This document shows, piece by piece, positions 53,253 through 61,825 of a stretch of 64,000 nucleotides of DNA (its first letter is position 1; each line of letters begins with the position of its first letter). This DNA is from CAZBBB01 sp964490005 (lineage in GTDB: Bacteria; Planctomycetota; B15-G4). The translations under genes were made by a program, and so were the position numbers. The notes under the pieces were generated by a model. That model was not told the origin of the DNA, ran no database searches, and saw nothing but the letters and a program-made list of their open reading frames with translations. Location: contig CAZBBB010000007.1 in NCBI GenBank assembly GCA_964490005.1, positions 1 through 64,000 of the forward strand, written 5' to 3'.

Positions 53253-54716
53253 TCAGGTCTCGCCGGGCGCCGAGTGCAGGTAGACCGTCTTCCACTCCGA
53301 GTAGACGTCGAGCGCCTCGGTGCCGGCCTCGCGCGTGCCGTTGCCCGACAGGCCGAGGCCGCCGAAGGGCAGGTGCGGCTCGCTGCCGTAGGTCGCGCCG
53401 TTCACCGAGACGACGCCGGTGCGGACGCGATTCATGAACACGAGCGCGCGGTTCACGTCGCGCGTGTGGATGGCGGCCGTGAGGCCGAAGGGCGAATCGT
53501 TGGCCAGCGCGAGCGCGGCCTCGAAGTCGGGCACGCGGTGCAGCACGGTGATCGGGCCGAACAGCTCGCAGGCGGAGAGCGGGTCGCCCGGCGGCAGCTC
53601 CTCGAGCACGGTGGGCGCCATGTAGCAGCCGGCGGCGCGGCCCGCATCCGTCAGGCGCGTGCCGCCGATCGCGACGCGCGCTCCGCGGCCCGTCGCGGCC
53701 TGCACGGACTGCAGCATCGCGCGCAGTTGCGTCTCGTTGATCACCGGCCCGAGGTCGTCCTCGTCGAAGGGGCCCACGCGCAGCGCGCGCGTGCGCTCGA
53801 GCAGCGCCCGGCGGAAGGGTTCGTACACGGACTCGAACACGATCAGCCGGCTGGCCGCGGCGCAGCGCTGGCCGGCGTTGCTGAAGGCCGAGAGCACGGC
53901 GACGTCGGCGGCGCGCTCGAGTTCGGCGTCGTCGCAGACCACGAGCGCGTTCTTGCCGCCGAGTTCGAGGCAGGTGCGCGCCAGGCGCCGGCCGGCGGCG
54001 ACCGCGATGCCGCGCCCGACCTCGGCCGAACCGGTGAAGCTGACGAGGTCGACGCCGGCGTGCTCGACGAGCGGCGCGCCGGCCTCCGGGCCGAGCCCGT
54101 GCAGCGTGTTGAGCACGCCGGCCGGCAGGCCGGCCTCGTGGAGCAGCCGGCCGAACAGCGCCGCCGTGGCGGGGGCGTCCTCGCTCGACTTGAGCACGGC
54201 GGCGTTGCCGCAGAGCAGCGCCGGAAAGGCCTTCCAGGCGACGTTCGCGATCGGCGTGTTCGCGGGCACGATCAGCCCCGCGACGCCGACCGGCTGACGC
54301 AGCGTGAGCGCCTGGCGGTGGGGCACGGCGCTCGTCGTCGTGCGGCCGTAGAGCCGGCGACCCTCGCCCGCCACGAACAGGCCCATCTCGATCGCGGCCG
54401 AGGTCTCGCCGCGCGCGTCCTTCAGGGACTTGCCGGTCTCGAGGTGCACGACGCGCGCGACGTCCTCGAGGCGCTCGCGCAGGGCCAGCGCGCCCGCCCG
54501 CAGCAGATCGCCGCGCTCGACCGCCGTGCGGGCCGCCCAGGCCGGCTGCGCCGCGCGGGCGGAGGCCACCGCCGCCGCCACGTCGGCCGCGCGCGAGCGC
54601 GCCGCCGTGCACAGTTCGCGTCCGTCGACCGGGGACTGCTTGGGAAAGCGCTCGCCGTCGGCCGCCGGCCGCTCGCGGCCGGCGATGACGTTGTCGATCC
54701 GCGCCGGGATCACCAT
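53253..54716 (-). CDS. NAD(P)-dependent aldehyde dehydrogenase
   Basis: 487 residues, standard length. The catalytic Cys285 is in NAGQRCAAASRL, Glu251 in CLELGGKNALVV, the nucleotide-site Lys176 in AVLKSSEDAP and the FTGSAEVG loop is present. It oxidises an aldehyde to an acid. Placed between the SDR and neuA with a 7-bp overlap upstream, it most likely acts on a sugar-derived aldehyde in the ulosonate pathway, but a recycling or side role cannot be excluded. Confidence 0.9.
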   Translation of the reverse strand: MVIPARIDNVIAGRERPAADGERFPKQSPVDGRELCTAARSRAADVAAAVASARAAQPAWAARTAVERGDLLRAGALALRERLEDVARVVHLETGKSLKDARGETSAAIEMGLFVAGEGRRLYGRTTTSAVPHRQALTLRQPVGVAGLIVPANTPIANVAWKAFPALLCGNAAVLKSSEDAPATAALFGRLLHEAGLPAGVLNTLHGLGPEAGAPLVEHAGVDLVSFTGSAEVGRGIAVAAGRRLARTCLELGGKNALVVCDDAELERAADVAVLSAFSNAGQRCAAASRLIVFESVYEPFRRALLERTRALRVGPFDEDDLGPVINETQLRAMLQSVQAATGRGARVAIGGTRLTDAGRAAGCYMAPTVLEELPPGDPLSACELFGPITVLHRVPDFEAALALANDSPFGLTAAIHTRDVNRALVFMNRVRTGVVSVNGATYGSEPHLPFGGLGLSGNGTREAGTEALDVYSEWKTVYLHSAPGET

Positions 54717-55519
54717 GCCGTGTACCCGCCGTCGACGCGCAGTTCGATGCCGGTGACGTAGCGCGCGGCGCGCGACGCGAGGAAGACCAGCGGGCCGCCG
54801 AGTTCGTCCTCCTGCGCGAGCCGTCCGAGCGGGACGTGCGCGCCGTAGCGGGCCTTGAAGCGCTCGTCCTGCCCGCCGAGCACGCCGCCCGGGGACAGCG
54901 CGTTGACGCGCACGCCGTGCGCGCCCCAGTGCGCCGCCAGATAGCGCGTGAAGCCGAGGACGGCCGACTTCGAGGCGCCGTAGGCCAGCGGCTTGACGAA
55001 GGGCGGATCGCGGTCGAGATGCTCGTAGTAGCGCGGGTCGGGCGCGCGCGAGGCGTAGACCGAACCGATGTTCACGATCGAGCCGCGACCGGCGCGACAC
55101 ATCGGTCCGCCGAAGACCTGGCTGCACGTGACGGTGCCCACCAGGTTGACGTCGAGGATCTGGCGCGTGAGTTCGGCGGGGAAGTCCTCGATGGCCCACG
55201 TGGGGGCGCCGGGTGCGGGCGGCTGGTCGATGCCGGCGTTGTTCACCAGGATCGAGGCCGGGCCCAGCTCGCGCGCCGCGAGGTCGCGCGCGGCGCGCAG
55301 CGCGTCGGCGTCGCGGACGTCGGCCTCGAGCCGGAGCAGCGCCTCGCCGTGCCGGTCGGCCAGCGCCTGGAAGCGCGCGTCGGGCGCGACGCCGGGCCGG
55401 TCGAGCGCGAGCACGCGCGCGCCGGCCGCGGTCAGCGCCTCGACCCAGACGGGCCCCAGACGCCCGAGCGCTCCGGTGACGACGGCCGACTCCCCGTCGA
55501 GCGAGAAGTCGGGCCTCAT
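54710..55519 (-). CDS. Short-chain dehydrogenase/reductase
   Basis: 269 residues, classical SDR. The cofactor motif is TGALGRLG (15-22), NNAG is at 93-96, and the catalytic residues are S153, Y180 and K184 (YGASK). It would oxidise or reduce a hydroxyl or keto group of a sugar, similar to the PtmA-like SDRs seen in nonulosonate loci. ATGA overlap with the neuB stop and 7-bp overlap with the aldehyde dehydrogenase. Confidence 0.9.
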   Translation of the reverse strand: MRPDFSLDGESAVVTGALGRLGPVWVEALTAAGARVLALDRPGVAPDARFQALADRHGEALLRLEADVRDADALRAARDLAARELGPASILVNNAGIDQPPAPGAPTWAIEDFPAELTRQILDVNLVGTVTCSQVFGGPMCRAGRGSIVNIGSVYASRAPDPRYYEHLDRDPPFVKPLAYGASKSAVLGFTRYLAAHWGAHGVRVNALSPGGVLGGQDERFKARYGAHVPLGRLAQEDELGGPLVFLASRAARYVTGIELRVDGGYTAW

Positions 55520-56616
55520 GGGGCCGGATCGGCGGCCCGTGCGCGCGGCGTCTCCGCCGCGGCGAGCGGCTCGAGGTGCCCGAGCGCGAGCGGCACCTCG
55601 ACGTCGAGCGCGACGCGCAGCGCGCGTCCGAGCACCGCGCCGAGTTCGGCGGGCGGCACGCCGCCCCCGGGCGACTTGATGCGCAGGTCGCCCTCGGCGA
55701 GCACGTGGCCGACCGGCAGCGCACGCGCGGTGTACAGGCTCTTGCCCATCTTGCGTCGGGCCTCGGCCTCGATCGGCAGCACGCGCTTGACGCCGTCGCC
55801 GAGCGCGACGCGCGCGCGCTCGAGGTCCCGCACCATCTTGCGCAGACCGGCGGGCTCGAGCGAGAAGGCGTGGTCGGTGCCCTTCATGGCGCGATTGAGC
55901 GTGAAGTGCTTCTCGATCACGCGCGCGCCCAGGACGTAGGCCGCGACGGCCATGGCGATGCCGCTGTCGTGCATCGAGGCGCCGATGACGGCGCCCGGCA
56001 GTTCGCGGCGGTAGCTGTCGATGACGTTCAGGTTGAGGTCGGAGAACTCGTTCGGGTAGCTGGCCGTGCACTGCAGCAGCGCCAGCTGCGGGTTGATCGG
56101 CATGATCGTGTCGTGCGCGCGCCGCACGTCGAGCATCGCGGCCGCGCCCGTGCTCACGATCATCGGCTTGCCGATGCGCGCCACGTGCCGCAGGAGCGGC
56201 AGGTTCGTCAGGTCGCCCGAGGCGATCTTGACGGCCGGAACGTCGAGTTCGGCCAGGAAGTCGGCGCTCTCGAAGTCGAAGGCCGTCGCGAAGAAGGCCA
56301 GGCCGAGTTCGTCGCAGCGGCGTCGCAGCACGAGGTACTCGTCGCGGCCGAACTCCAGGAACTCGCGATGCTGACCGTAGGTGCGGCCGAAGGAGTTCTC
56401 GCTCTCGTAGGGCCGATCGTACATCTCCCGCGTGTAGAGCGAGCGGTTGTCCCGCTTCTGCAGCTTGACCGCGTGCGCCCCGGCCTCGTGCGCCGCCTCG
56501 ACCAGCTTGAGCGCCGTCTCGAGACTGCCCTGGTGATTGTGGCCGACCTCGGCGATGACGTAGCAGGGTGCGTCGTCACGCACGGTGACGCCGCCGATCA
56601 CGATCTCTCGGTTCAA
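55516..56616 (-). CDS. neuB: N-acetylneuraminate synthase-family protein
   Basis: 366 residues. NeuB enzymes condense phosphoenolpyruvate with an aldose to form an ulosonic acid. The TIM barrel is complete (VIAEVGHNHQG, PAVKIASGDLTNLPL, GASMHDSGIAMAV, VIEKHFTLNRAMKGTDHAFS) and a C-terminal SAF/antifreeze-like domain follows (KSPGGGVPPAELG). The KLQKRDNRSLYT segment differs from the usual sialic-acid synthase motif and marks a variant branch. The start is a TTG at 56616 with GGGAG 9 nt upstream. TATACT at 56703-56708 may be the promoter. It is the first gene of the operon. Confidence 0.92.
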   Translation of the reverse strand: MNREIVIGGVTVRDDAPCYVIAEVGHNHQGSLETALKLVEAAHEAGAHAVKLQKRDNRSLYTREMYDRPYESENSFGRTYGQHREFLEFGRDEYLVLRRRCDELGLAFFATAFDFESADFLAELDVPAVKIASGDLTNLPLLRHVARIGKPMIVSTGAAAMLDVRRAHDTIMPINPQLALLQCTASYPNEFSDLNLNVIDSYRRELPGAVIGASMHDSGIAMAVAAYVLGARVIEKHFTLNRAMKGTDHAFSLEPAGLRKMVRDLERARVALGDGVKRVLPIEAEARRKMGKSLYTARALPVGHVLAEGDLRIKSPGGGVPPAELGAVLGRALRVALDVEVPLALGHLEPLAAAETPRARAADPAP

Positions 56617-56702
56617 GGTTCGCTGCTCCCGCCGCTCTCGATGCGCTGGCCCGCCGGCCGCGCCGGGCGCCCGCTCCGGCCGACGCCGGAACGCGGGCGC
56701 AG

Positions 56703-56708
56703 AGTATA
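56703..56708 (-). promoter_or_regulatory. Probable -10 box of the neuB operon
   Basis: Read on the minus strand the hexamer is TATACT, in the 142-bp gap between the FkbM gene and neuB, 86 nt before the TTG start. It is the only good match in the gap. A -35 hexamer is not clear. Confidence 0.45.
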
Positions 56709-56758
56709 CCAACGCGCCGAACGGCGGCGGAGCGGAGCGGACGCTCGCGGCGCCCTGC

Positions 56759-57508
56759 TCAGTGCGCCGCGCGGCGATGGATCAGGTTGAGGATGCGCGT
56801 GCCCTTGACCAGGCGCGGCGCGTTGCCCGGCACGCCGTCGTCGCGCTGCAGGCCGGCCGCGCTCAGCACGCGTCCGATCTCCGCGACCTCGTCCGCGTCG
56901 TCGAGGTCGACCTCGACGAGCACCGAGCGCAGCTCCGGCGCCGCGAAGGTGCGGGCGCCGCCGCGCACGACGGCCGTCTCGAGGCCGTCGACGTCGATCT
57001 TGACGTGCTGCGGCGCGGGCAGCCCGTACTGCTCGCGCAACGCGTCGATGCTCAGCGCGAGCGCCCCCTGCTGCCAGGCCGGCACGAAGGTCTCGCGCTT
57101 GAAGTCGACGGCGCTCCCGAACACGTGCAGCGAGCCGCCGACGCGGTTGTCGCGCATGCGCAGCGTGTCGATGCGGCAGCGCTCGTCGAGCGCGAGGGGC
57201 AGGGCCCGCACCCGGGCGTCGAGGCCGTTGCGGAGGATGTTGCAGTTGAGGCCGTGGAAGTTGGCCGCTCCGGGCTCGAAGGCCCAGACGGTGCAGTCGC
57301 GCGCCACGGCGGCGTAGAGCGCGTAGGTGCCGACGTTGGCGCCGATGTCCCACAGCACCTCGCCCGGCCGGAAGCCGTCGATCCAGGCGATCGTGCCCGG
57401 CTCCTTGTCGAAGAGCGTCTCGGCGCGCCGGCGCGCGAGTTCGGTGGGGCACTCGAAGGCCAGCGTCCGGCCGGCGATGCGGTGCGTCACGATGGGGGGC
57501 TCGTCCAC
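56759..57508 (-). CDS. FkbM-family methyltransferase
   Basis: 249 residues. The SAM-binding motif is VLWDIGANVGTYALYAA, and the FkbM-specific blocks VWAFEPGAANFHGLNCNI and VKIDVDGLETAVVRGG are present. FkbM enzymes O-methylate natural products and bacterial glycans. The GTG at 57508 begins at the fold. It lies upstream of, and probably transcribed separately from, the neuB operon. Sugar methylation in the same glycan is the likely role. Confidence 0.88.
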   Translation of the reverse strand: MDEPPIVTHRIAGRTLAFECPTELARRRAETLFDKEPGTIAWIDGFRPGEVLWDIGANVGTYALYAAVARDCTVWAFEPGAANFHGLNCNILRNGLDARVRALPLALDERCRIDTLRMRDNRVGGSLHVFGSAVDFKRETFVPAWQQGALALSIDALREQYGLPAPQHVKIDVDGLETAVVRGGARTFAAPELRSVLVEVDLDDADEVAEIGRVLSAAGLQRDDGVPGNAPRLVKGTRILNLIHRRAAH

Positions 57509-57681
57509 CTCGGCCTCGATCCTCCGTGCGCGGCGCGCGAGCGGCCCGCGCGCGCACCGCGCGCGACGCGTGGGCCGTGCATCCTGCGCTTCGCCGCGCG
57601 ACGCGTCCAGATCGGCCGGCGCGGGAAGCGCGCAGGCGCCTGGTAGACTCGCGACGCCGAGCCAGGGGATCCTGCACCGCG

Positions 57682-58815
57682 GTGAGCACGCAGAACGACG
57701 CCCGCTTCCTGTTCCTCGCCGGCGGGCCGCGAACCGGGACGAGCATGCTCGTCCGGCACTTCGACGCGCACCCCGACCTGCTCGTGTTCCCGATCGAGGT
57801 CTCGCTCCTCCGCGACGTGGCGCGCACCGGCGACTGCGCCGAGGCCGCGCGCGAGTACCGCGCGCCCGCCGGCAGCGCCCGCAAGGAGCTGTTCTTCATC
57901 GAGCGCGCCCGGCTCGAGGCCTATGTCGGTCGACTGCAGGCCGAGGGGCTCGACCGCGCCGACCTGTACCGTCAGGTCGACGGCGCGCGCTTCGCGGAGG
58001 CGCTCGCGGCGGCCCTGCGCGCGCCGGGCCCGGAGGGCCCCGGCAAGCTGCTGCTCGCGCTGGGCGCGGCGCTCTCGGCCGGACATCCCGCCGCCGGGCC
58101 GCCGCCCTCGGCCGGGCGCGCGCTGGCGCTCAAGCTGCCGTTCTACGCGGAGATGGCGGCGCCCGCGCTGGCCGCGGCGCTCCCCGGCGCCCGCTTCGTG
58201 CACCTGCTGCGCGAGCCGCTGCCGCGCTACGTCTCGAGCAAGGCGCGCCGCCTGCGCACGCGCGGCGGGCGCGTCGGGGCGGTCGGGACCGTCGACTACA
58301 CGACCTTCCAGATCGAGCTCGGGATCGCCTCGCGCGTGCTCGCCGAGGACAACGCGCGGCGCCTCGGGTCGCGCTACGTGCACGTGCGCTTCGAGGACCT
58401 CGTCGCCGACTCCGAACGCGCGCTGCGCGGCTTGTGCGCCGCGCTCGGCCTCCGCTACGATCCCGTGCTGCTCGCGCAGACGGCCTTCGGGCAGGAGCAG
58501 CGCGTCCCCTCCTCCCACGGGTTCATCGACCATGAGCCTGAGCGCGATGCGGCACGCCGACAGGCCGCGACGTTGCGGATCACGAACGCCGACGAGCGCG
58601 AATACGTCTCGGCGCGCTGCGAGGCGGCCTTCGGCGCGCCCGACCCCGAGCGCCTGGCCGCGCTCATGCGCCGGCGCATGGCGCACGAGGACGACGAGGC
58701 CGCCGAACTGCGCCGCGCCGCGGCCGGGCGCCTGCAGGTCGAGGCGCTGTCGGCGCGCGCGACCTGCGAGCGCGTGCTCGCCGCGCTGCGCGACAAGCCG
58801 CTGCCGCTGATCTGA
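57682..58815 (+). CDS. Sulfotransferase-family protein
   Basis: 377 residues. The 5'-phosphosulfate loop is FLAGGPRTGTSMLVRHFD and the 3'-phosphate site is FVHLLREPLPRYVSSKARR, both typical of PAPS-dependent sulfotransferases. YVHVRFEDLVADSERAL and the C-terminal region also fit. It would sulfate a carbohydrate or other hydroxyl. The GTG at 57682 is chosen because it sits just before the fold. A TAGACT hexamer about 25 nt upstream may be the -10. It is followed after 11 bp by a GT4. Confidence 0.85.
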   Translation: MSTQNDARFLFLAGGPRTGTSMLVRHFDAHPDLLVFPIEVSLLRDVARTGDCAEAAREYRAPAGSARKELFFIERARLEAYVGRLQAEGLDRADLYRQVDGARFAEALAAALRAPGPEGPGKLLLALGAALSAGHPAAGPPPSAGRALALKLPFYAEMAAPALAAALPGARFVHLLREPLPRYVSSKARRLRTRGGRVGAVGTVDYTTFQIELGIASRVLAEDNARRLGSRYVHVRFEDLVADSERALRGLCAALGLRYDPVLLAQTAFGQEQRVPSSHGFIDHEPERDAARRQAATLRITNADEREYVSARCEAAFGAPDPERLAALMRRRMAHEDDEAAELRRAAAGRLQVEALSARATCERVLAALRDKPLPLI

Positions 58816-58826
58816 GCCGACGCACC

Positions 58827-59987
58827 GTGCGCATCCTGCATCTCTTCGCCAACTGGAAGTGGACCGGCCCGGCCGAGCCGGCGCTCAACGTCGCCTGGCG
58901 GCAGGCGCGCGCGCACGAGGTGCGCTTCCTGAGCGGCACGCCGCCCGAGGGGCAGACCTCGCGCATCGAACCGCAGGCGCAGGCGCGTGGCGTGCCGACC
59001 GAGGGCGGCTACTACCTGGGCAAGCACGCCCGGCTGCGCCGCAACCGGCACGACGCGCGCCGCCTGGCCGAATTGCTGCGCTCGTTCCGGCCCGAGATCG
59101 TGCACTGCCATCTCGACAACGACCACCGCATCGCGTCGATGGCGGTCGCGCGCACCGGCATCGGCCGGCTCGTCCGCACGGCCTACGACGTGGAGGGCCT
59201 GCGCTCGACGCTGCGGCTGCGGCGCGTCGCGCGGCGGGCGCTCGCGGGCCTCATCGTCAGCACGCGCGCCGGCCGCGAGGCGACGCTGGCGGCCTGGGGC
59301 GGCTCGGAGCGCTCGATCTCGGTGGGCGCGCGCGTGTGCCCGATGACGCTCGTCGAGGGCGCGATCGACCTGGCGCGCTTCGACCCCGAACGCTTCGACC
59401 GCGCCGCGACGCGCGCGCGTCTGGGCCTGCAGCCGGACGACGTGGCCGTCGGCATCGTCGCCCGCGTGCAGGCGCACCGCCGCTTCGAGATCCTGCTCGA
59501 GGCGCACGAGCGCGTCGCGAAGCTCGACCCGCGGCTCAAGCTCGTCGTCATCGGCCGCGGCACGCAGATCGGCCCGCTGCTGCTGCGCCCGATCGAGGCG
59601 CGCGGGCTGCAGGGCAGCGTACTCACCACGGGCTACCTCGCGGGCGACGCCTATCCCGAGGCGCTGGCCGCGCTCGACGCCTGCCTGTTCCTCGTGCCGG
59701 GCAGCGACGGGACCTGCCGCGCGCTGCGCGAACTGCAGGCCATGGGGCTGGCCGCGATCGTGACGCCGCGGCCGCCGCTGCCCGAGATCGTCGAAGAGGG
59801 CAGCAGCGGCCTGGTCGTGGCCGAGTCGGCCGCGGGGCTCGCCGACGGGCTGTCGCGGCTGGTCGCCGGGCAGGCGCTGCGCGAACGCCTGCGCCGGGGC
59901 GCCCTCGACTCGGCGCGCCGGCGCTTCGATCTCGACGAGCAGGCCCGGCGCATCGAGGCCTTCTACGCGCAGGTGCTGGCGGGCTGA
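58827..59987 (+). CDS. GT4-family glycosyltransferase
   Basis: 386 residues, GT-B fold. RILHLFANWKWTGPAEPALN begins the acceptor domain. EIVHCHLDNDHRIA, VGIVARVQAHRRFEILLEAH and the donor-site region CRALRELQAMGLAAIV follow the GT4 pattern, the last containing the E-x7-type acidic site in altered form. GTG start, 11 bp after the sulfotransferase gene, so the two form a small operon that adds and modifies a sugar. Confidence 0.88.
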   Translation: MRILHLFANWKWTGPAEPALNVAWRQARAHEVRFLSGTPPEGQTSRIEPQAQARGVPTEGGYYLGKHARLRRNRHDARRLAELLRSFRPEIVHCHLDNDHRIASMAVARTGIGRLVRTAYDVEGLRSTLRLRRVARRALAGLIVSTRAGREATLAAWGGSERSISVGARVCPMTLVEGAIDLARFDPERFDRAATRARLGLQPDDVAVGIVARVQAHRRFEILLEAHERVAKLDPRLKLVVIGRGTQIGPLLLRPIEARGLQGSVLTTGYLAGDAYPEALAALDACLFLVPGSDGTCRALRELQAMGLAAIVTPRPPLPEIVEEGSSGLVVAESAAGLADGLSRLVAGQALRERLRRGALDSARRRFDLDEQARRIEAFYAQVLAG

Positions 59988-59990
59988 GCC

Positions 59991-61181
59991 TCAGCCGGCG
60001 CGCTCGACGAGCGCGACGGCCCGCACCTCGATCGCCGCCCCCTCGCCGACGGGGCCGAGCCGCTCGAAGGTCTTGCCCTTCACGGCGACCTGGCCCGGCT
60101 CGAGCCCGAGCGCGTCCGCGATCGAGGCCCCCAGACGCGCGCGCAGCGGCGCGATCTTCGGCGCCTCCGCCAGCACGATCGCGTCGACGTTGAGCACGCG
60201 CACGCCGGCCGCGGCGAGGCGGCCGGCCACGTCGCGCGCCATGGCGAGGCTCGACGCGCCCGCATGGCGCGGGTCGGAGTCGGGGTAGAGCGAACCGAGG
60301 TCGGGCAGCCCGGCCGCCGACAGCAGCGCGTCGAGGATCGCGTGCAGCAGCACGTCGCCGTCCGAGTGCGCCACCAAGCCGCGCTCGTCCGGCAGCGTGA
60401 GGCCGCCGAGCACGAGCGGTCGCTGCGCGCCCGTGCGGTGCACGTCGAATCCCAGACCGACGGCCAGTCGTCCCATGGGGCGGTCTCCCGTGCCGGAACC
60501 GGCCTGCAGCGTCGCCTGCGCGAGCGCCAGGTCCGCCGGCGTCGTGATCTTGAAGTTGCGGGCCGAGCCGGGCACGCAGGCGATCGGCGCCCCGTCGGCC
60601 TCGTACAGCGCCGCCTCGTCGGTGACGGTGCGGCCTTCGGCCTGAGCGCGCTGCAGGCGCTCGAGCAGTTCGCGCCGACGGAAGGCCTGCGGCGTCTGCG
60701 CCGCGTGCAGCGCCTCGCGCGGGAGCGTGGTCTCGACGCGCGCGCCGCGCACCTGCTTGATCGTGTCGGCGAGCGGTTGCGTGAGCAGCGCGGCGCCGTG
60801 CGCGGCCGCCGCGTCCGCCAGCGCGGCCAGCGCGTCGACCGGCACGAAGGGCCGCGCCGCGTCGTGCACGAGCACGATCGGCGGAGCGTCGTCGCCGAGC
60901 GCGCGCAGGCCGGCCTGCACCGAGTCCTGCCGGCGCGCGCCGCCCGCGACGAGCGACACGGGCCGCGGCCAGTGCGCCGCGAGCGCCTCGACCTCGGCGC
61001 GGTCCTCGGCGTGGACCACGAGCACCACCGGGTCGAGCCACGGCAGCTTCAGCAGCCGCAGCAGCGCGTGCTCGAGCAGCGGCCGCCCGCCGAGCCGCAC
61101 GAGCGCCTTGTGCCGCGCGGCGCCCAGCCGCGACCCGGTGCCGGCCGCGACGATCACCAGGCCCGCGCGTTCAGTCGGCAT
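59991..61181 (-). CDS. ispDF: Bifunctional IspD-IspF (MEP isoprenoid pathway)
   Basis: 396 residues. Residues 1-225 are IspD (CTP:MEP cytidylyltransferase) with VIVAAGTGSRLGAARHKAL and VLVHDAARPFV. Residues about 236-396 are IspF (MEcPP synthase) with GLGFDVHR, AHSDGDVLLHAILDALL and KGKTFERLGPVGEG. The fusion skips the intermediate IspE step and is known in several bacteria. ATG at 61181, divergent from ruvC with a 35-bp gap, and convergent with the GT4 gene. Confidence 0.95.
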   Translation of the reverse strand: MPTERAGLVIVAAGTGSRLGAARHKALVRLGGRPLLEHALLRLLKLPWLDPVVLVVHAEDRAEVEALAAHWPRPVSLVAGGARRQDSVQAGLRALGDDAPPIVLVHDAARPFVPVDALAALADAAAAHGAALLTQPLADTIKQVRGARVETTLPREALHAAQTPQAFRRRELLERLQRAQAEGRTVTDEAALYEADGAPIACVPGSARNFKITTPADLALAQATLQAGSGTGDRPMGRLAVGLGFDVHRTGAQRPLVLGGLTLPDERGLVAHSDGDVLLHAILDALLSAAGLPDLGSLYPDSDPRHAGASSLAMARDVAGRLAAAGVRVLNVDAIVLAEAPKIAPLRARLGASIADALGLEPGQVAVKGKTFERLGPVGEGAAIEVRAVALVERAG

Positions 61182-61204
61182 GCGGACCGGCCTGCGTCGG
61201 GCTG

Positions 61205-61210
61205 TAGGAT
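61205..61210 (+). promoter_or_regulatory. Probable -10 box of ruvC
   Basis: TAGGAT lies 6 nt before the ruvC ATG. The spacing would put initiation at the start codon (leaderless). GAGG in the gap could alternatively be a very close Shine-Dalgarno used from an upstream promoter. Confidence 0.4.
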
Positions 61211-61216
61211 GAGGCC

Positions 61217-61816
61217 ATGCTCGTTCTCGGCATCGACCCCGGCAGCCGCGTCACGGGCTGGGGGCTCGTGGCTCGCGAGGGTAGCCGATGGGTGCTGAGA
61301 GACTGCGGCCTGATCCGGCTGCCGGCGGGCGCGGCCCTGCACGAGCGCCTCGCGCAGCTGCATGCGGCCATCGCCGAACTGTGCGCCCGCCACCGCCCGG
61401 AGGCGGCGGCCATCGAGGCGGTCTTCCACGGCGTGAACACGCGCTCGCTGGTGACGCTCGGCCAGGCGCGCGGCGCCGCGATGGCGGCGGTCGGCGCCTG
61501 CCGTCTGCCGCTCACCGAACTCTCGCCGGCCGAGATCAAGAAGGCCGTCACGGGCCGCGGTCAGGCGAGCAAGGAACAGGTCGCGCAGATGGTCGGCGTG
61601 CTGCTCGGCCCGCAGGCCCGCGCGCGGCTCGCGCAACTCGGGCGCCTCGATGCCTCCGACGCCCTGGCCGTCGCGCTCGCGGCCCTTCATCGCGGCGCCT
61701 TCGCCGGCAAGCTCGCCGAAGCGCAGGCGCGCGGGTCAAATCATTCAGCCGAGGATCTTTCGGGAAAGGGGGAGGAGGTTTTTACGCGCGGGTGTCGCAC
61801 AACCTCGGCTGAATGA
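61217..61816 (+). CDS. ruvC: Holliday junction endonuclease RuvC
   Basis: 199 residues. It resolves Holliday junctions as a dimer with RuvAB. The acidic catalytic residues are D7 (LVLGIDPGS), E67 (AAIEAVFHG) and D145/D148 (RLDASDALAVAL). The core ends near residue 172. The last 25 residues (from about 175, NHSAEDLSGKGEEVFTRG) are unlike RuvC and are encoded by an inverted-repeat element that also supplies the stop codon. ruvA and ruvB are not in the window. Confidence 0.94.
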   Translation: MLVLGIDPGSRVTGWGLVAREGSRWVLRDCGLIRLPAGAALHERLAQLHAAIAELCARHRPEAAAIEAVFHGVNTRSLVTLGQARGAAMAAVGACRLPLTELSPAEIKKAVTGRGQASKEQVAQMVGVLLGPQARARLAQLGRLDASDALAVALAALHRGAFAGKLAEAQARGSNHSAEDLSGKGEEVFTRGCRTTSAE

Positions 61817-61825
61817 CGGTTTGAC
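61735..61825. repeat. Inverted repeat spanning the 3' end of ruvC
   Basis: Perfect 14-bp arms (TCATTCAGCCGAGG at 61741-61754, complement at 61803-61816) enclose 48 nt. Outside them GTCAAA (61735-61740) pairs with TTTGAC (61820-61825) after a 3-nt bulge, so each strand contributes 20 pairing bases. The right arm contains the ruvC TGA. The enclosed sequence is purine-rich with a small CTTT/AAAG hairpin and a T5 run. It is less GC-rich than its surroundings. Confidence 0.8.

Noticed and set aside
59991..61181. IspD-IspF fusion as a novel fusion
   Set aside because: Bifunctional IspDF is already well known in several bacterial groups.
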